Below are positions 41,060 to 50,473 of a stretch of DNA of 61,517 bases, in pieces (positions within the stretch are counted from its first letter, which is position 1; the number at the start of each line of letters is the position of its first letter). This DNA is from Streptosporangiales bacterium (GTDB taxonomy: Bacteria > Actinomycetota > Actinomycetes > Streptosporangiales > WHST01). Under the pieces are notes generated by a model. That model was not told the DNA's origin and searched no databases. It worked only from the letters and a program-made list of their open reading frames with translations. Location: NCBI GenBank assembly GCA_009379825.1, contig WHTA01000029.1:1-61517 (forward strand), given 5' to 3'. Both the position numbers and the translations under genes were made by a program.

Positions 41060-44000
41060 GTGGTGCGGATCAGGCTGCTCGGCCCGCCGGCGCTCGAGGT
41101 CGCCGGCCGGGAGGTCGAGCTGCGCGGGCACCGCGAACGTGCGCTGCTCGCCGCGCTCGCGCTGCGCATCGGCGAGGTCGTCTCCACCACGTCGCTCGCG
41201 GACGTGATCTGGGGCCCGACACCGCCGCCCACCGCCGGCGTGCAGATCCAGTCCTGTGTGAGCACGTTGCGCAAACGGCTCGCCGCCGCGGACGTAGCGG
41301 AACCCCGCAACGTCCTCGTCACACGGCAGCCCGGCTACCTGCTGCCGACCAACCTCGTCACGACGGACCTGGACGAGTTCAGGCAGCACGTCCACCTCGC
41401 GTCCGTCGCCGCCAGGCGCGGCGACCACGAGCACGCCCACGAGTGCTACCTACGTGGACTTGCGCTCTGGCGTGGGCAGCCGTTCCAGGACATCGGAGCG
41501 CCCGAGTTCGACGTCACGGCAGAGCGCCTGCGCGAGGAGTGGCTCTGCGCGGTGGAAGGACGGATGGACGCCGCCCTGCAGCTCGACAGCGCGCACGACC
41601 TGGTCGGCACGCTCACCGACCTGGTACGAACCCATCCGCTCAGGGAACGGCTGCGCGGCCAGCTGATGCTCGCGCTCTACCGCACCGGCCGCCAGGCGGA
41701 GGCGCTCGACGTCTACACCACCGGCAGGCGACAGCTGGTCGACGAGCTCGGCCTTGACCCGGGCGAGCAGCTGCAGCGGCTGCAGCAGCGGATCGTGACC
41801 GGCGACCCGACCCTGCTGCAGGCCGGGGCCGACAGCACGGCGAGGACCGGGTTCCAGGCCGCGCTGCCCACGCCGCGACAGCTGCCGGCCGACCTCGGCT
41901 CGTTCGTCGGCCGCCGCAGCCAGCTCGACGAGCTGCTGGCCGTCCTGACCGACGCGGACCGCGGCGCCGCGCCTGCCCTGATCTGCCTGCACGGCGGCGG
42001 CGGCACCGGTAAGACGGCCCTGGCCGTACACGCCGCCCACCGCGCCACCGGCGAGTTCCCCGACGGCCAGCTCTACGCCCATCTCGGCGGCGGCGCCGGG
42101 GCTCCGGTGGCTGCGTTCGAGGTCCTCGGCACCTTCCTGCACGCCTTCGGCGTCACCGGCGCCGACCTGCCGAGCAACCTGGACGAGCGCGTGGCGCTGT
42201 TCCGCAGCTGCCTCGCCGGCCGGCGGGTGCTCGTGCTGCTCGACGACGCCGCCGACGCCGCCCAGGTGCGGCCGCTGCTGCCGGCGACCGCCGACTGCGC
42301 GGCCATCGTCACCAGTCGGCCGATCCTCACCAGCCTGGACGGTGCCCACCAGCTGCCGATCAGCACCCTCGCCGACGGCGAGGCAAGGCAGCTGCTCGCC
42401 GAGCACCTCGGCGGCGACCAGCTGGCCGCCGCCGGCGAGGCCGTGGACCAGCTGGTCGAGCTGTGCGGCCGGCTGCCGCTCGCGCTGCGCGTCACGGCCG
42501 CCAGGCTGACGAAGGCGGGCGGCGCACCGCCGATCGACAGGTTCGCCCGCCGGCTGGCGGACGAGCGGCACCGGCTGGACCTGTTGCAAAGCGACGACCT
42601 GGCGGTACGGGCCACGCTGCTGCTCAGCTGGGAGTCCCTCGGCGACGACCAGCGGCTGCTCGTACAGCGGCTGGCGCTGCTCCCGCCGCTGCCGTTCCCC
42701 GACTGGATGCCGGCGCCGCTGCTCGACGTCGACGAGGACACCGGGCGTGACCTGCTCGACGACCTCGCCGGCGCCCACCTGGTCGAGCACGCCGGCCAGG
42801 CCGGCTACCGGATGCACGACCTGGTGCGCCTGGTCGCCGAGGAACGGCTGCGCGACGAGGAACCCGCGGCGGCGACCGCCGCCGCCAGGCAGCGCCTCTG
42901 GCAGGCCTGGCTGGGTCTCGCCGAGACCGCCGACGTGCAGGTGACGGCCGGCCGGACGTTCGTCGCCGGGCTCCGCACCGCAGGCACCGCACCACCACTG
43001 GCGGCGTCCGCCGTAGAGCGCGACCCGCTCGGCTGGCTCGACAGCTGGTACGTACAGCTCGCGCACATCGTCACCGACGCCGCCGAGTGCCTGCCGGACC
43101 TGGCCGGCATGCTCGCGGCGCGGTTGTACGGGTTCCTCTCCATCCGCCGCCTCGCCGACGTCAGGACCAGGACGCTGACTACGGCGGTAGAAGCCACCAG
43201 GCTGCACAGCGACCTGCGGGCCAGGCTGCTCCTGCAGCTCGCCAACGCGCACGCGCTTGCCGGCGCCTCCCCGACCGACTACCTGCACCTGCGCAGCGAG
43301 GCCGCAGCGGCAGCCGAGCACAGCGCGGACCGGCATCTCGCGGTCATCGCCGGCGAACGCCTCGCGGCCGCGTACCACGAGCTGACCGAGTACCGGGCAA
43401 GCACCGACCGGCTGCGCGCGCTGCTGCCCGAGGCACGTGCGCTCGACGAGCAGCTCTACGCGCAGGTGCTCGCCATGCTTGGGCTTGCGCTAACCGACAC
43501 CGGCAACTACCCGGAGGCCGAGGAGCAGTTCCTGCTCGCGCTCGGCATCTACACCGGCGACTCACGCAGCGCCGCCGGCACGCTGATGAACTACGCGGAG
43601 CTGCTCGTCGTGATGGGCCGCCCGGTCGACGCCGAGCAGCGGCTGCGCGAGGGGCTCGCGATCTCCGAGCGGCTGGGCGACGACGCGCTCGTCGCGTACC
43701 TCTCGCTATCGCTCGCGGACGCTCTGGCGCACCAGCAGCGCTTCGGCGAGGCGACCGCGGCGCTGCGCCGTGCGGAGGCCACCTTCCACGCCGCCGCGGA
43801 GCCGACCGACCTGGAGCTCGCGCACCTCGCCCTGTGGCGGGCCAGGGTCGAGTCGCTGCGCGGCGAACACGCCACGGCGATCAACACTCTCACCTGGGCG
43901 CTGTCGGAGTTCGAACGGCTACGCAACCCGGGGTACGCGGATCGCACCAGGGTCGATCTCGCTCTCTCGCCTACCGGCGGGCCGGCGACAAGCGGCGTGC

Positions 44001-44494
44001 GAGCGGCAGGCGGTCGGCGCGGTCAACGCACCAGGCGGATGATTTCGCGAGACCTGGTGCATCTGGCTGGCCGGCCAGATGCACCAGGCCTGACCTCCCC
44101 CGGTCGCCACCGCATGCACTTTCGGACCCACCACGAAGGTGCGCGGCAAGGCGACGGTCATCGCGACGGGAAGCGCTCCACCGACCGGCGCGACACGGCC
44201 ACACCCCAGAACCCGTGTCGTGTCGTCGTGGCAGAAATCCTGACCACCAGTGGCACTTCCCGCCCCGGCACGATACCTCCCCGAGGCGGCTGTGGCCGCA
44301 TCCTGGATCGGGCAGTGATGCCGACAGTGACCATTTCTGTTCCAACGGCCACCACTACGCGGAAAGGCCCTGGGCAGAAGCCCGTGGTGCCCGACCGGGC
44401 ACGGTTGCACGGGGTGACCGCCGTAGCTACGGCGAGGCGACGGGGAACAGGTCCCTGGCCGCGAACACCAGCTGCGGCAGCACAGAAAGGATGA
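41060..44494 (+). CDS. SARP/AfsR-type regulator with BTAD, NB-ARC and TPR domains (3' end probably frameshifted)
   Basis: The protein has, in order, an OmpR-like winged helix (residues about 1-95, RIRLLGPPALEVAG, RKRLAAA), a BTAD domain (about 100-250), an NB-ARC ATPase (P-loop LHGGGGTGKTAL near 315; Walker B RRVLVLLDDAAD) and TPR repeats to about 965. Such regulators activate secondary metabolism or stress genes. After DRTRVDLA (near 43963) the frame loses coding character. Dropping one base in the CTCTCT run (43962-43967) restores a SARP-like end (RQAACERQAVGAV) with a stop at 44042, giving about 993 residues. A hairpin at 44053-44088 follows that stop. The open frame as given runs to 44494 and overlaps nuoN. 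Confidence 0.85.
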   Translation: MVRIRLLGPPALEVAGREVELRGHRERALLAALALRIGEVVSTTSLADVIWGPTPPPTAGVQIQSCVSTLRKRLAAADVAEPRNVLVTRQPGYLLPTNLVTTDLDEFRQHVHLASVAARRGDHEHAHECYLRGLALWRGQPFQDIGAPEFDVTAERLREEWLCAVEGRMDAALQLDSAHDLVGTLTDLVRTHPLRERLRGQLMLALYRTGRQAEALDVYTTGRRQLVDELGLDPGEQLQRLQQRIVTGDPTLLQAGADSTARTGFQAALPTPRQLPADLGSFVGRRSQLDELLAVLTDADRGAAPALICLHGGGGTGKTALAVHAAHRATGEFPDGQLYAHLGGGAGAPVAAFEVLGTFLHAFGVTGADLPSNLDERVALFRSCLAGRRVLVLLDDAADAAQVRPLLPATADCAAIVTSRPILTSLDGAHQLPISTLADGEARQLLAEHLGGDQLAAAGEAVDQLVELCGRLPLALRVTAARLTKAGGAPPIDRFARRLADERHRLDLLQSDDLAVRATLLLSWESLGDDQRLLVQRLALLPPLPFPDWMPAPLLDVDEDTGRDLLDDLAGAHLVEHAGQAGYRMHDLVRLVAEERLRDEEPAAATAAARQRLWQAWLGLAETADVQVTAGRTFVAGLRTAGTAPPLAASAVERDPLGWLDSWYVQLAHIVTDAAECLPDLAGMLAARLYGFLSIRRLADVRTRTLTTAVEATRLHSDLRARLLLQLANAHALAGASPTDYLHLRSEAAAAAEHSADRHLAVIAGERLAAAYHELTEYRASTDRLRALLPEARALDEQLYAQVLAMLGLALTDTGNYPEAEEQFLLALGIYTGDSRSAAGTLMNYAELLVVMGRPVDAEQRLREGLAISERLGDDALVAYLSLSLADALAHQQRFGEATAALRRAEATFHAAAEPTDLELAHLALWRARVESLRGEHATAINTLTWALSEFERLRNPGYADRTRVDLALSPTGGPATSGVRAAGGRRGQRTRRMISRDLVHLAGRPDAPGLTSPGRHRMHFRTHHEGARQGDGHRDGKRSTDRRDTATPQNPCRVVVAEILTTSGTSRPGTIPPRGGCGRILDRAVMPTVTISVPTATTTRKGPGQKPVVPDRARLHGVTAVATARRRGTGPWPRTPAAAAQKG
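44053..44088 (+). terminator. long stem-loop inside the apparent SARP 3' extension
   Basis: A perfect 15-bp stem (CCTGGTGCATCTGGC and its complement) closes a six-base loop, starting 10 bp after the stop codon reached when the SARP frameshift is corrected. It looks like the true terminator of that gene. The remaining 44089-44426 shows weak coding character and only a small GTGCCCGACCGGGCAC dyad (44387-44402), perhaps part of the nuo 3' end. Confidence 0.6.
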
Positions 44495-45920
44495 CCGTGG
44501 CGGTCACGCTCACCGCGACCGCGGCGCCGATGGGCGCAGGCACCGCGGTGGGAACCTTGGGCAGCTGCTTGCGCTGTTCGGCGGTCGGCCGCTGCACGAC
44601 CAGCACCGTCCACGAGACGTAGTAGTACAGCGCGATCACGACGTTCACGGCCATCACCATGGCCAGCCAGCCGGCGCCGCCGAGCAGCACCGCACGGAAC
44701 ACGGCGACCTTGGCGAACAGCCCCACCAGGCCTGGCGGCACGCCGGCGAGCGCCACCAGCGCGAAGGCGAGTGCGATACCCGCGATCGGGCGGCGCCACA
44801 GCAGACCGCGGTACGACTCGAGCTGGCCGTCCGGGTGGTCCCTGGTGACCGCCACCACCACCGCGAACGCGGTCATCGTCATCGCCGCATACGCAACGAT
44901 GTACGAGACAGGCGCGGCCAGCGGGTCGACGCCGGCCACCGGGTTGCCGCCCCCGGCGAACGGCGCGAGTGCGTACCCCGCCTGCCCGATCGACGACCAC
45001 GCAAGCAACCGGATAGCACTGCGCTGCCGCAACGCCACCAGGTTCCCCACGGTCATGGTCAACGCCGCGACGATCGCGAGCACGGGTGCCCAGTTCACCG
45101 CGTACGGCTCCAGACCGCGGCCGAGCAGCACCACCAGGCCGGCGAAGCCGGCGACCTTGGAGACCACGGCGAGGTACGCGGCCACCGGCAGCGGCGCGCC
45201 CTCGTAGGTGTCCGGCGCCCAGGCGTGGAACGGCACCGCGGCCACCTTGAAACCGAAGCCGAGCACGGCGAACGCGATACCGACGGCCAGCACCGGCTGC
45301 AACCTGTCGTCCACGGACGGGTCGCCGGTGAGGTCGGTGAGCCACAGCGAGCCGCGAGCCGCGTAGATCCAGCTGACGCCGAACAGCAGCAACGCCGTCG
45401 ACGCCACCGAGACGAGAAACAGCTTCAGCGCCGCCTCGCCGCCTGCGACGCGGCCGACCCGGCCGCGCAACGCGACCATGCCGAACACCGGCAGCGACAG
45501 CGTCTCCAGGCCGACGACCAGGGTGGCGAAGTCACCCGCCGCGGTGAGGACCAGAGCGCCGGTCACCGAGCACAGCAGCAGGAACACGTACTCGCCTGGC
45601 GGAATGCTCTCCTCGACCACCGTCTGCACCGACAGCAGGAGCACGGCGACCGCGCCCACGAGGATCGCCAGGTGCAGCACGACGCCGTACCGTGCGAGGT
45701 CGTACGCACACACGATGTCGGCGCCCTGCCGGCAGAAGGCCTGCGCGCCCGACCACAGCTGCGGCACGGTGATGACGAACGCGACGCCAAGCATGATGAT
45801 GCCGAGCCACAGCACGAGGAACTTCGCGCGGTCGGGCAGGAACGCGTCGAGCAGCAGCACGACGGCAGCGGTGACCGCGAGCATCAGCGGCACCACCAGA
45901 CCGCTCAGCTGAACTGCCAT
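44427..45920 (-). CDS. nuoN: complex I subunit NuoN
   Basis: This 497-residue antiporter-like membrane subunit has about fourteen hydrophobic segments. The proton-channel region includes GLETLSLPVFGMVAL near residue 145, FKVAAVPFHAWAPDTYEGAP near 225 with the conserved Lys/His, and SSIGQAGYALAPFA near 310. It forms the most proximal of the three antiporter-like pumps. It is the last gene of the operon, 15 bp after nuoM with its own GGGGG-type ribosome site. Confidence 0.93.
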   Translation of the reverse strand: MAVQLSGLVVPLMLAVTAAVVLLLDAFLPDRAKFLVLWLGIIMLGVAFVITVPQLWSGAQAFCRQGADIVCAYDLARYGVVLHLAILVGAVAVLLLSVQTVVEESIPPGEYVFLLLCSVTGALVLTAAGDFATLVVGLETLSLPVFGMVALRGRVGRVAGGEAALKLFLVSVASTALLLFGVSWIYAARGSLWLTDLTGDPSVDDRLQPVLAVGIAFAVLGFGFKVAAVPFHAWAPDTYEGAPLPVAAYLAVVSKVAGFAGLVVLLGRGLEPYAVNWAPVLAIVAALTMTVGNLVALRQRSAIRLLAWSSIGQAGYALAPFAGGGNPVAGVDPLAAPVSYIVAYAAMTMTAFAVVVAVTRDHPDGQLESYRGLLWRRPIAGIALAFALVALAGVPPGLVGLFAKVAVFRAVLLGGAGWLAMVMAVNVVIALYYYVSWTVLVVQRPTAEQRKQLPKVPTAVPAPIGAAVAVSVTATVILSVLPQLVFAARDLFPVASP

Positions 45921-45935
45921 CGCCCGATACCCCCG

Positions 45936-47432
45936 TTACCCGCCGATACCGAGCAGCCGATTGACGGCGGCACCTGTCAGGCCGAGCAGCGTGCGCGGCC
46001 ACAGCCCGGTGGCGAGCATGACCGCGACCAGCGGCAGCCAGGTCACCAGCTCCATCGTGGACAACCGCGGCACCGCGACCGTCCGCCACCTGTCGGCGAC
46101 CTTGCCGTGGGCGACCCGGTGCAGCATCACCAGGAAGTACGCGGCCGTCAGCACCCCGCCGACGCCCGCGATCGCGAGGTACACGAGGAACGCCGCCCGT
46201 GGCAGCCCTTCGGCCGGCTGCCACGCGCCGAGCAGCGCGAGCATCTCGCCCCAGAAGCCGGCGAAGCCCGGCAGGCCGAGGCTCGCGATCGACGCGACGG
46301 CGAGGAACCCGGCGAGCTGCGGCGCCTTCGCGCGCATGCCGGCGCCGAGCTCGGTCATGTCCGTGGTGCCGTAGCGCTCCTTGATGGCACCGGCGACGAA
46401 GAACAGCAGCCCGGTGATGATCCCGTGCGCGATGTTGCCGAACAGCGCCGCGTTCACCCCGACCGGGCTCAACGTCGAGATGCCGAGCAGCACGAACCCC
46501 ATGTGCCCCACGGAGGAGAACGCGATCAACCGCTTCAGGTCCCGTTGCGCGAGGCAGGCCAGGGCCGCGTACACGATGCCGACGACCGCGTACGCGCCGA
46601 GGAACGGCGCTACCAGGTGCGCTCCCTCGGGCGCGGTCGGCAACGCGATCCGGACCATGCCGTAGGTGCCCATCTTCAGCAGCACGCCGGCGAGCAGCAC
46701 CGAACCGACGGTCGGCGCCTCCGTGTGCGCGTCCGGCAGCCAGCTGTGCAACGGCCACATCGGCACCTTGACTGCCAGCCCGCCCGCGATGGTCAGGAAC
46801 ACCAGCACCTGCAGACCGGTGGACATGCCGCCGCCGGCGTTCTCCAGCAACCGCTGGATGGACAGCGACCCGGCGTGCGCCGCCGCGGTGAGCAGGCCGA
46901 CCAGCATCACCGCGGAACCGAGCAACGTGAAGAGCAGGAACTTGTTCGCCGCGGCCCGCCTGCCGGGCCCGCCCCACACCGCGATGATCGCGTACATCGG
47001 CAGCAGCACGATCTCGAAGAAGATGAAGAACAGCAGCACGTCACCGGCGAGGAACGTGCCCACCATCCCCACTTCGAGCACCAGCAGGGCGACCACGAGC
47101 GCACGGGCCCTGCCCGGCTCTGGCACCTGCCGCCGCAACGTGAGGAAGCACAGGACAACCAGCCCCGTCGTGAGCACGACAAGCGGCAGCGAGATGCCGT
47201 CCAGGCCGAGGTGGAAGCGCAGCCCGATGGCCGGGATCCACAGCCAGCTCACCTCGAACTGCAGCTGCTCGGTGGCGCCGTAGTCGAAGACCAGCAGCAC
47301 GACGAGCGCGTCGATGAAGGTCAGCGAGGCCGCCACTGCGCCGAACTTCGTTGCCAGCCACCGCGGTACGCCCGCGGTGGCGACCGCGCCTGCGGTCGGC
47401 AGCAACACGAGGAGCAGCGTCAGGACGCTCAT
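45936..47432 (-). CDS. nuoM: complex I subunit NuoM
   Basis: This 498-residue proton-pumping subunit shows the family block LAVKVPMWPLHSWLPDAHTEA (only the key part around residues 225-245 matters: Lys, His and Asp of the channel), FEIVLLPMYAIIAVWGG and SSVGHMGFVLLGI. It has about fourteen hydrophobic segments. Its ATG overlaps the stop of a 60-codon ORF that links it to nuoL (ATGA). Length and order are normal for bacterial complex I. Confidence 0.94.
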   Translation of the reverse strand: MSVLTLLLVLLPTAGAVATAGVPRWLATKFGAVAASLTFIDALVVLLVFDYGATEQLQFEVSWLWIPAIGLRFHLGLDGISLPLVVLTTGLVVLCFLTLRRQVPEPGRARALVVALLVLEVGMVGTFLAGDVLLFFIFFEIVLLPMYAIIAVWGGPGRRAAANKFLLFTLLGSAVMLVGLLTAAAHAGSLSIQRLLENAGGGMSTGLQVLVFLTIAGGLAVKVPMWPLHSWLPDAHTEAPTVGSVLLAGVLLKMGTYGMVRIALPTAPEGAHLVAPFLGAYAVVGIVYAALACLAQRDLKRLIAFSSVGHMGFVLLGISTLSPVGVNAALFGNIAHGIITGLLFFVAGAIKERYGTTDMTELGAGMRAKAPQLAGFLAVASIASLGLPGFAGFWGEMLALLGAWQPAEGLPRAAFLVYLAIAGVGGVLTAAYFLVMLHRVAHGKVADRWRTVAVPRLSTMELVTWLPLVAVMLATGLWPRTLLGLTGAAVNRLLGIGG

Positions 47433-47611
47433 GGCCGCTCACCACCGCTCGCGCCGCCGTCGTCGCCCCGGTCACGCCAGGTCCACTGCACCTGGCCACG
47501 CGCCACCGTGTCGTGGTGGTGGCGGATGTACCGGCAGCACCGGCTGTGCACGGCGACGACAGGCACGCCGCGTCTGCGGTCACCGGCCCGGCGCGTCCAG
47601 GCACAGTTCAT
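47429..47611 (-). CDS. 60-codon ORF coupled between nuoL and nuoM
   Basis: ATG 47611 overlaps the nuoL stop (ATGA) and the TGA at 47429 overlaps the nuoM start (ATGA), so ribosomes can pass from nuoL to nuoM without a gap. The predicted peptide is Arg/His/Cys-rich ([19 protein letters not shown], then HSRCCRYIRHHHDTV), with three Cys and five His. I know no such subunit in complex I. It may be a real small metal-binding protein or only a coupling device; there is no separate ribosome site. Confidence 0.45.
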   Translation of the reverse strand: MNCAWTRRAGDRRRGVPVVAVHSRCCRYIRHHHDTVARGQVQWTWRDRGDDGGASGGERP

Positions 47612-49509
47612 ACCAGCACCACCGCCCCGACGGCCAACGCCACCGCGCCGATCACGACGCCGGTGACGTACCACTGGGCGTTGCCGGTCTGCGTACGCCT
47701 GGCCAACGCACCGAGCCAGCCCATCAGCCGGCCGGAGTCCGAGACGGTCGCGTCCACGCCGTCGGTGTCGAGCCGCACCACTGCGCGGCCGAGCGCTGCC
47801 GTGCCACGCACGAACACCAGCTCGTAGAGGTCGTCGACGAAGAACCCGCGCGCGAACAGCGGCCGCACCGGCTCCACCAGGCGCACCGGGTCGCGTTCCG
47901 GGTGCGGAACCCAGGCGAAGTAGACGACGGCCACGCCGACGACGACCAGCACGAACGAGAGCACGGCGGTCAGCGCGCCCGGCAGCACCGCGTGCGGCGT
48001 ACCGGTGTCCGCGCTGGCGAACCAGCTCGGCAGCCAGCCCTCGTGCACACCGAACAGGCCGAGCGACAGCGACGGCACGCTGAGCACGAGCATCGGCACG
48101 AGCATGCCGAGCTCCGGGTCGCCGCCCGACGCGACGTCCGTCCGCCGCGGCCCGTGGAAGGTCAGCAGCACTGTGCGGGCGGCGTACGCGGCGGTCATGA
48201 ACGCGGTCAGCGCGCCCGCGACCAGCACGACGCCCGCCACCGACTGCGGCACCAGCGGCTGGGGAGCGGTCAGCTGGTGCAGCGACTGCTCGAGCACGGC
48301 GTCCTTGGAGAAGAACCCGGACGTCGGCGGCACCCCGACGAGCGCGGCGAAGCCGACCAGCATGCACGTGTACGTGATCGGCATGACCCGGTAGAGCCCG
48401 CCCATCTCGCTCATCAGGTTGGTGCCGACGCGGAGTATCACCGCCCCCGCGGCCAGGAACAGCACGGCCTTGAACGCGCCGTGGGTGAGCAGGTGCTCGA
48501 CCCCGGCCGCGTAGCCGCCCATCGCGAGGCCGGCCTGCATGTACGCGACCTGGCTGACCGTGGAGTACGCGAGCACCCGCTTCAGGTCGTCCTGCGCGAA
48601 CGCGGCGCACGCGGCGGTGAACATGGTGATCGCGGCGACCACACCGAGCACCGCAAGGGCGGTCGGCGACTGCAGGAACACCGGGTACAGCCGCGCCACA
48701 AGGTATGCGCCCGCGGCCACCATGGTGGCCGCGTGGATCAGCGCGCTGACCGGCGTCGGGCCGGCCATCGCGTCCGGCAACCACGTCTGCAGCGGGAACT
48801 GGGCGCTCTTGCCGACCACGCCGCCGAGCAACAGCAGCGTGCCTACGGTCACCGTCAGCTGGTTCATCTCGGCCGCAGCGGCCAACACGTCACTGACGCG
48901 GAACGACTCCGCCGCCACACCGAGCGCGAAGATGCCGAACATGAACGGCACGTCGCCGAGCTTCGTGACGAGGAACGCCTTCACGCCGGCGCGGGAGAAG
49001 TCGACCCGCTCCCAGTGGTGCCCGATGAGCACGTACGAGCACAGGCCCATCACTTCCCAGCCGACCAGCAGCACGATCAGGTCGGAGGCGAACACCACCA
49101 GCAGCATGGCTCCGGTGAACAGCGAGACGAACGCCGCGTACGACCGGTACCGCGGCTCGTTGCGCATGTACCCGACGGAGTAGACCTGCACGGCGAGCGC
49201 GACGACGCACACCAGCACCGCCACGGTCGCGGACAGCCCGTCGACGCGCACGCCAACGGCGATGTCGATGGTCCCCGTGGGGGTGAGCCTGGCGGTCAGC
49301 TCGCGTACCTGGGTGGGCTGCCAGATCGTGACGAACCACAGCGGCGCCAACAGCAGGGTGGCCAGGCCGGTGCCGGCCAGCGCGGTGATCGCGCTGATCG
49401 ACACGGTCGACGGCTCGGCGCGGCGGCCGGCAAGCAGCCGTACGGGCACCAGGCCGACCGCTGCCGCGAGCAATGGCAGCGCTACGACGGCAACCGCGAG
49501 GCCGGTCAC
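47608..49509 (-). CDS. nuoL: complex I subunit NuoL
   Basis: This 633-residue distal pump subunit has [40 protein letters not shown] with the channel Glu, [20 protein letters not shown] with the conserved Lys, and [12 protein letters not shown]. The long lateral helix region of NuoL is represented by the C-terminal third. The GTG start overlaps the nuoK stop by four bases. Length is normal. Confidence 0.94.
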   Translation of the reverse strand: MTGLAVAVVALPLLAAAVGLVPVRLLAGRRAEPSTVSISAITALAGTGLATLLLAPLWFVTIWQPTQVRELTARLTPTGTIDIAVGVRVDGLSATVAVLVCVVALAVQVYSVGYMRNEPRYRSYAAFVSLFTGAMLLVVFASDLIVLLVGWEVMGLCSYVLIGHHWERVDFSRAGVKAFLVTKLGDVPFMFGIFALGVAAESFRVSDVLAAAAEMNQLTVTVGTLLLLGGVVGKSAQFPLQTWLPDAMAGPTPVSALIHAATMVAAGAYLVARLYPVFLQSPTALAVLGVVAAITMFTAACAAFAQDDLKRVLAYSTVSQVAYMQAGLAMGGYAAGVEHLLTHGAFKAVLFLAAGAVILRVGTNLMSEMGGLYRVMPITYTCMLVGFAALVGVPPTSGFFSKDAVLEQSLHQLTAPQPLVPQSVAGVVLVAGALTAFMTAAYAARTVLLTFHGPRRTDVASGGDPELGMLVPMLVLSVPSLSLGLFGVHEGWLPSWFASADTGTPHAVLPGALTAVLSFVLVVVGVAVVYFAWVPHPERDPVRLVEPVRPLFARGFFVDDLYELVFVRGTAALGRAVVRLDTDGVDATVSDSGRLMGWLGALARRTQTGNAQWYVTGVVIGAVALAVGAVVLV

Positions 49510-49898
49510 TTGGTGACCTCCTGCGGGGGCGGGGACGTGGCCGGCTGCGGCTCCTCCGGCTGCTGCGGCCCTAGCTCGCTGGGGTCGGCGCCGGACTCCC
49601 GCAGCTGCCTGAGCCTGTCCACGTCGATGATCCGGCGCCGCCGGTAGACCAACAGGACGATCGCGAGCCCCAGCCCGACCTCAGCGGCCGCGATCACCAC
49701 CACGTAGAGGGTGAGGACCTGCCCGCCGTAGAGCTGGTCACCGAGCCAGACGTCGAACGCGACCAGGTTCAGGTTCACCGCGTTCAGCATCAGCTCGACG
49801 GACATCAGCACGAGGATCGCGTTGCGGCGGGCGAGCACGCCGTAGACACCAAGGGAGAACAGCAGCGCTGCGACGACGACGGGGACGACGACGTGCAC
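49506..49898 (-). CDS. nuoK: complex I subunit NuoK with C-terminal extension
   Basis: The first hundred residues are a standard NuoK with three helices ([37 protein letters not shown] with the conserved Glu, [18 protein letters not shown]). A 30-residue polar tail ([20 protein letters not shown]) is additional to the usual length. The GTG start follows directly on the nuoJ stop, and its own stop overlaps nuoL. It forms part of the membrane proton channel near the quinone module. Confidence 0.93.
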   Translation of the reverse strand: MHVVVPVVVAALLFSLGVYGVLARRNAILVLMSVELMLNAVNLNLVAFDVWLGDQLYGGQVLTLYVVVIAAAEVGLGLAIVLLVYRRRRIIDVDRLRQLRESGADPSELGPQQPEEPQPATSPPPQEVTK

Positions 49899-50402
49899 CT
49901 AGTCCTCCCCTCGCCGGGAGAGCACGATGGCCGCCACCAGCGCCGAGAGCAACAGCACAGAGAGCAGCTCGAACGGCAGCACCCAGGACTTGAAGAGCAC
50001 GGCCCCGATCGCCTGCGCCGTCCCGACCCGGTCGTCGCCGAGCTCGGCGTACGCGCCCGCGAACCCGTAGCCGCCGAGGGTGACGAGGAGCACCGCCGAC
50101 CCCAGCCCGCCGATGATCGCCGCGACCCGGTTACCGCTGTCCAGGTCGCCCGAGGACCCGGTCGGCGCCCGGGTGAGCATGATGCCGAACAGCAACAGCA
50201 CGACGATGGCCCCGACGTAGATCAGCACCTGGACCCAGGCCACCAGCTCCGCGGACAGCACGAGGTACATACCGGCAAGCGCACCGAACGTGACGACCAG
50301 CCAAAGTGCGGCGTGCACCAGCCGCCGGGTCGTCACCACGAGCAACCCGGACCCGAGCGCGACCACACCGAGCAGCACGAGCACCACGTCGACACCGGTC
50401 AT
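49899..50402 (-). CDS. nuoJ: complex I subunit NuoJ
   Basis: This 167-residue subunit has five hydrophobic segments, including AALWLVVTFGALAGMYLVLS and the conserved third helix ELVAWVQVLIYVGAIVVLLL that contains the pi-bulge region. The ATG 50402 is used because it overlaps the stop of a 24-codon linking ORF; the much longer in-frame extension upstream is antisense-like low-complexity sequence from the nuoI tail. Confidence 0.93.
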   Translation of the reverse strand: MTGVDVVLVLLGVVALGSGLLVVTTRRLVHAALWLVVTFGALAGMYLVLSAELVAWVQVLIYVGAIVVLLLFGIMLTRAPTGSSGDLDSGNRVAAIIGGLGSAVLLVTLGGYGFAGAYAELGDDRVGTAQAIGAVLFKSWVLPFELLSVLLLSALVAAIVLSRRGED

Positions 50403-50473
50403 AGTGCCCCCACCCGCAGCCGCCACAACGCGCCGCACGGGCCCAGGAGAACGGTCGGAACCGCGCACATCAT
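50399..50473 (-). CDS. 24-codon ORF linking nuoI to nuoJ
   Basis: ATG 50473 overlaps the nuoI stop and its TGA overlaps the nuoJ ATG, filling the 67-bp gap with translated sequence. The peptide starts [16 protein letters not shown]. Too short to assign a function; translation coupling is the simplest explanation. Confidence 0.35.
   Translation of the reverse strand: MMCAVPTVLLGPCGALWRLRVGAL

Noticed and set aside
41060-44042. SARP regulator as part of an antibiotic biosynthetic cluster
   Set aside because: No polyketide, peptide or terpene biosynthetic genes are adjacent; neighbours are an exporter pair and complex I.
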